From JASFEQ01 sp050122535 (lineage in GTDB: Bacteria; Desulfobacterota; DSM-4660; Desulfatiglandales; HGW-15): 5,935 nucleotides of DNA. Position numbers and translations under genes: made by a program. Every line of letters begins with the position of its first letter. The first letter of the stretch is position 1. Of this stretch, positions 5,148-5,935 are shown one piece after another. Below the pieces are notes generated by a model. The model did no database searches. It saw nothing but the letters and a program-made list of their open reading frames with translations, and was not told where the DNA came from. The DNA lies in NCBI GenBank assembly GCA_050122535.1, contig JASFIT010000303.1, forward strand, positions 1-5,935, given 5' to 3'.

Positions 5148-5636
5148 CTAACTCACCATATGGCGCATAACCTGATAGTGCCTCTCTGCCGAGTCGCGGA
5201 TGCGCGGATAATGCAGCCTGTGCCCCTCCACGTATTCTAAGGCCTTCGGTTCACAGACACGGACACACTCTGGATTTCCATCACAAAGATCACACTTAAA
5301 GGGCAGTCCCAAATCACTATCAAATGCCATGGCTCCGAACGGACATGCGGAAACGCACATCTGGCATCCGATACAAAGTGCGTCCCGGATCGCCACCCTG
5401 TTCAAAGCATTGTCCCGAGATATGGCATCATTTGGGCATGCCGCTAAGCAGGGAGGATTCTCGCAATGCTGGCATGTCATGGGCAGATAGAATCCGTCAT
5501 GGGTATCCCCTTGAATGATTCGTATGCGACTCCGCGTCGGCTTACCAACACCGTTATGTCTCTTGGCGCAGGCCACCTCACAGTCTTTGCAACCATTGCA
5601 CTTGGCGGGATCCACGGAAAGCATCTTTGGGGTCAT
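5148..5636 (-). CDS. four-cluster [4Fe-4S] ferredoxin-like electron-transfer subunit (CooF/HycB/DmsB type)
   Basis: A 162-residue protein with sixteen cysteines in four cluster motifs: Cys13/16/19/23, Cys55/58/63/67, Cys88/91/94/98 and Cys115/118/124/128. This is the layout of the small iron-sulfur subunits that carry electrons for CO dehydrogenase (CooF), hydrogenlyases (HycB/HydN), aldehyde ferredoxin oxidoreductases and molybdopterin enzymes. No signal peptide or membrane anchor is visible, so it acts in the cytosol. The frame reaches a TTG at 5666, but AAGGA seven bases before the ATG at 5636 supports the shorter protein. It is the first gene of the operon, about 100 bases from the predicted transcription start. 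Its enzymatic partner is not adjacent; context (MetV, second ferredoxin) points to electron delivery in C1 metabolism. Confidence 0.88.
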   Translation of the reverse strand: MTPKMLSVDPAKCNGCKDCEVACAKRHNGVGKPTRSRIRIIQGDTHDGFYLPMTCQHCENPPCLAACPNDAISRDNALNRVAIRDALCIGCQMCVSACPFGAMAFDSDLGLPFKCDLCDGNPECVRVCEPKALEYVEGHRLHYPRIRDSAERHYQVMRHMVS

Positions 5637-5743
5637 GGGTGAGTCCTTTCCACGTTGTGGGGTCAAATGGCAGTTTCCGATATTTTACTTACTGACCTTG
5701 TCCCGGTCTTAAGTTCAGCATACAGAACGAATACAGGTAAAAT

Positions 5744-5771
5744 ATTATAGCGCTCAAAACAGATTTGTCAA
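5744..5771 (-). promoter_or_regulatory. strong sigma-70 promoter of the ferredoxin-metV operon
   Basis: On the minus strand a perfect TTGACA (5771-5766) and a perfect TATAAT (5749-5744) are separated by 16 bases. Transcription should start near 5737, leaving a leader of about 100 bases before the ATG at 5636. Just upstream of the -35 is the near-palindrome AGAA-CA-TTCT (5771-5780 on the plus strand). High basal expression is expected. Confidence 0.8.
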
Positions 5772-5861
5772 GAACATTCTGTTTATTTTTTTAATATATA
5801 TCATATAATATTGAAAATAGGCTATTTTGGGACCCAAGAAATCACCGATCAGGGGAAGCCC

Positions 5862-5889
5862 TTGATTTGGCCAGAGTGTTCACTATAAT
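5862..5889 (+). promoter_or_regulatory. candidate sigma-70 promoter pointing out of the right edge
   Basis: TTGATT (5862-5867) and a perfect TATAAT (5884-5889) are separated by 16 bases. It is divergent from the ferredoxin operon promoter and would drive a gene beginning beyond 5935. No open frame with a ribosome site is seen in the 40 bases left. Confidence 0.5.
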
Positions 5890-5894
5890 GAACA
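5877..5894. promoter_or_regulatory. candidate operator TGTTCA-N6-TGAACA over a -10 box
   Basis: The arms at 5877-5882 and 5889-5894 are perfect complements, and the TATAAT at 5884-5889 sits between and overlaps them, so a bound dimer would block RNA polymerase. The half-site matches that at 1323-1350, though the arms face the opposite way and the spacing differs. Confidence 0.45.
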
Positions 5895-5935
5895 AAACAC
5901 AAAGATAGACCTTCAGGGGCCATTCAGATTATGGG

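Noticed and set aside
5637..5666. Longer N-terminus for the four-cluster ferredoxin starting at TTG 5666
   Set aside because: The AAGGA ribosome site seven bases before ATG 5636 supports the shorter form, and the ten extra residues add nothing of the family.

Overview
The window looks like a chromosomal segment from a strictly anaerobic bacterium, most likely a Desulfobacterota (deltaproteobacterial) sulfate reducer or syntroph. The grounds are a MetV-type methylene-tetrahydrofolate reductase partner encoded with two polyferredoxins, a cytidylate-kinase-like/BON fusion of a kind I associate with that phylum, a PilZ protein, and GC-rich palindromic repeats between genes. The taxonomic call is inference; there is no rRNA or marker gene here.

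Left part (1-879, minus strand): a thiamine-binding (MTH1187/UPF0045-type) protein gene at 586-879 is followed 109 bases downstream by a DapA/NanA-superfamily aldolase that runs off the left edge (1-476). Next comes a 671-base gene-free stretch (880-1550). It holds a GC-rich cluster of hairpins and tandem repeats (1036-1188), and then a good sigma-70 -35 box with an inverted repeat around its -10 (1307-1350) pointing right.

Middle (1551-3621): a plus-strand cytidylate-kinase-like protein with a C-terminal BON-like domain (1551-2429, TTG start); a spacer full of palindromes (2439-2565); a small exported protein of unknown function (2774-3115, plus); and, convergent to it, a PilZ-domain protein (3235-3621, minus, TTG start). 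A very AT-rich promoter region (about 3690-3775) lies upstream of the PilZ gene, and next to it is an unexplained 180-base segment with an in-frame octamer repeat.

Right part (3992-5771, minus strand): a tight three-gene operon read leftward from a near-ideal sigma-70 promoter (TTGACA-16-TATAAT). The order is a four-cluster CooF/HycB-type ferredoxin, then a two-cluster ferredoxin with an extra Cys/His metal-site tail, then MetV. The last two genes overlap by ATGA. The likely shared job is passing electrons to or from the C1 (Wood-Ljungdahl, forward or reverse) pathway at methylene-/methyl-tetrahydrofolate. No metF is present in the window. At the right edge a second plus-strand promoter (5862-5889) carries a TGTTCA/TGAACA palindrome over its -10. 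Its half-sites resemble those at the kinase-like gene, which hints at a shared repressor.
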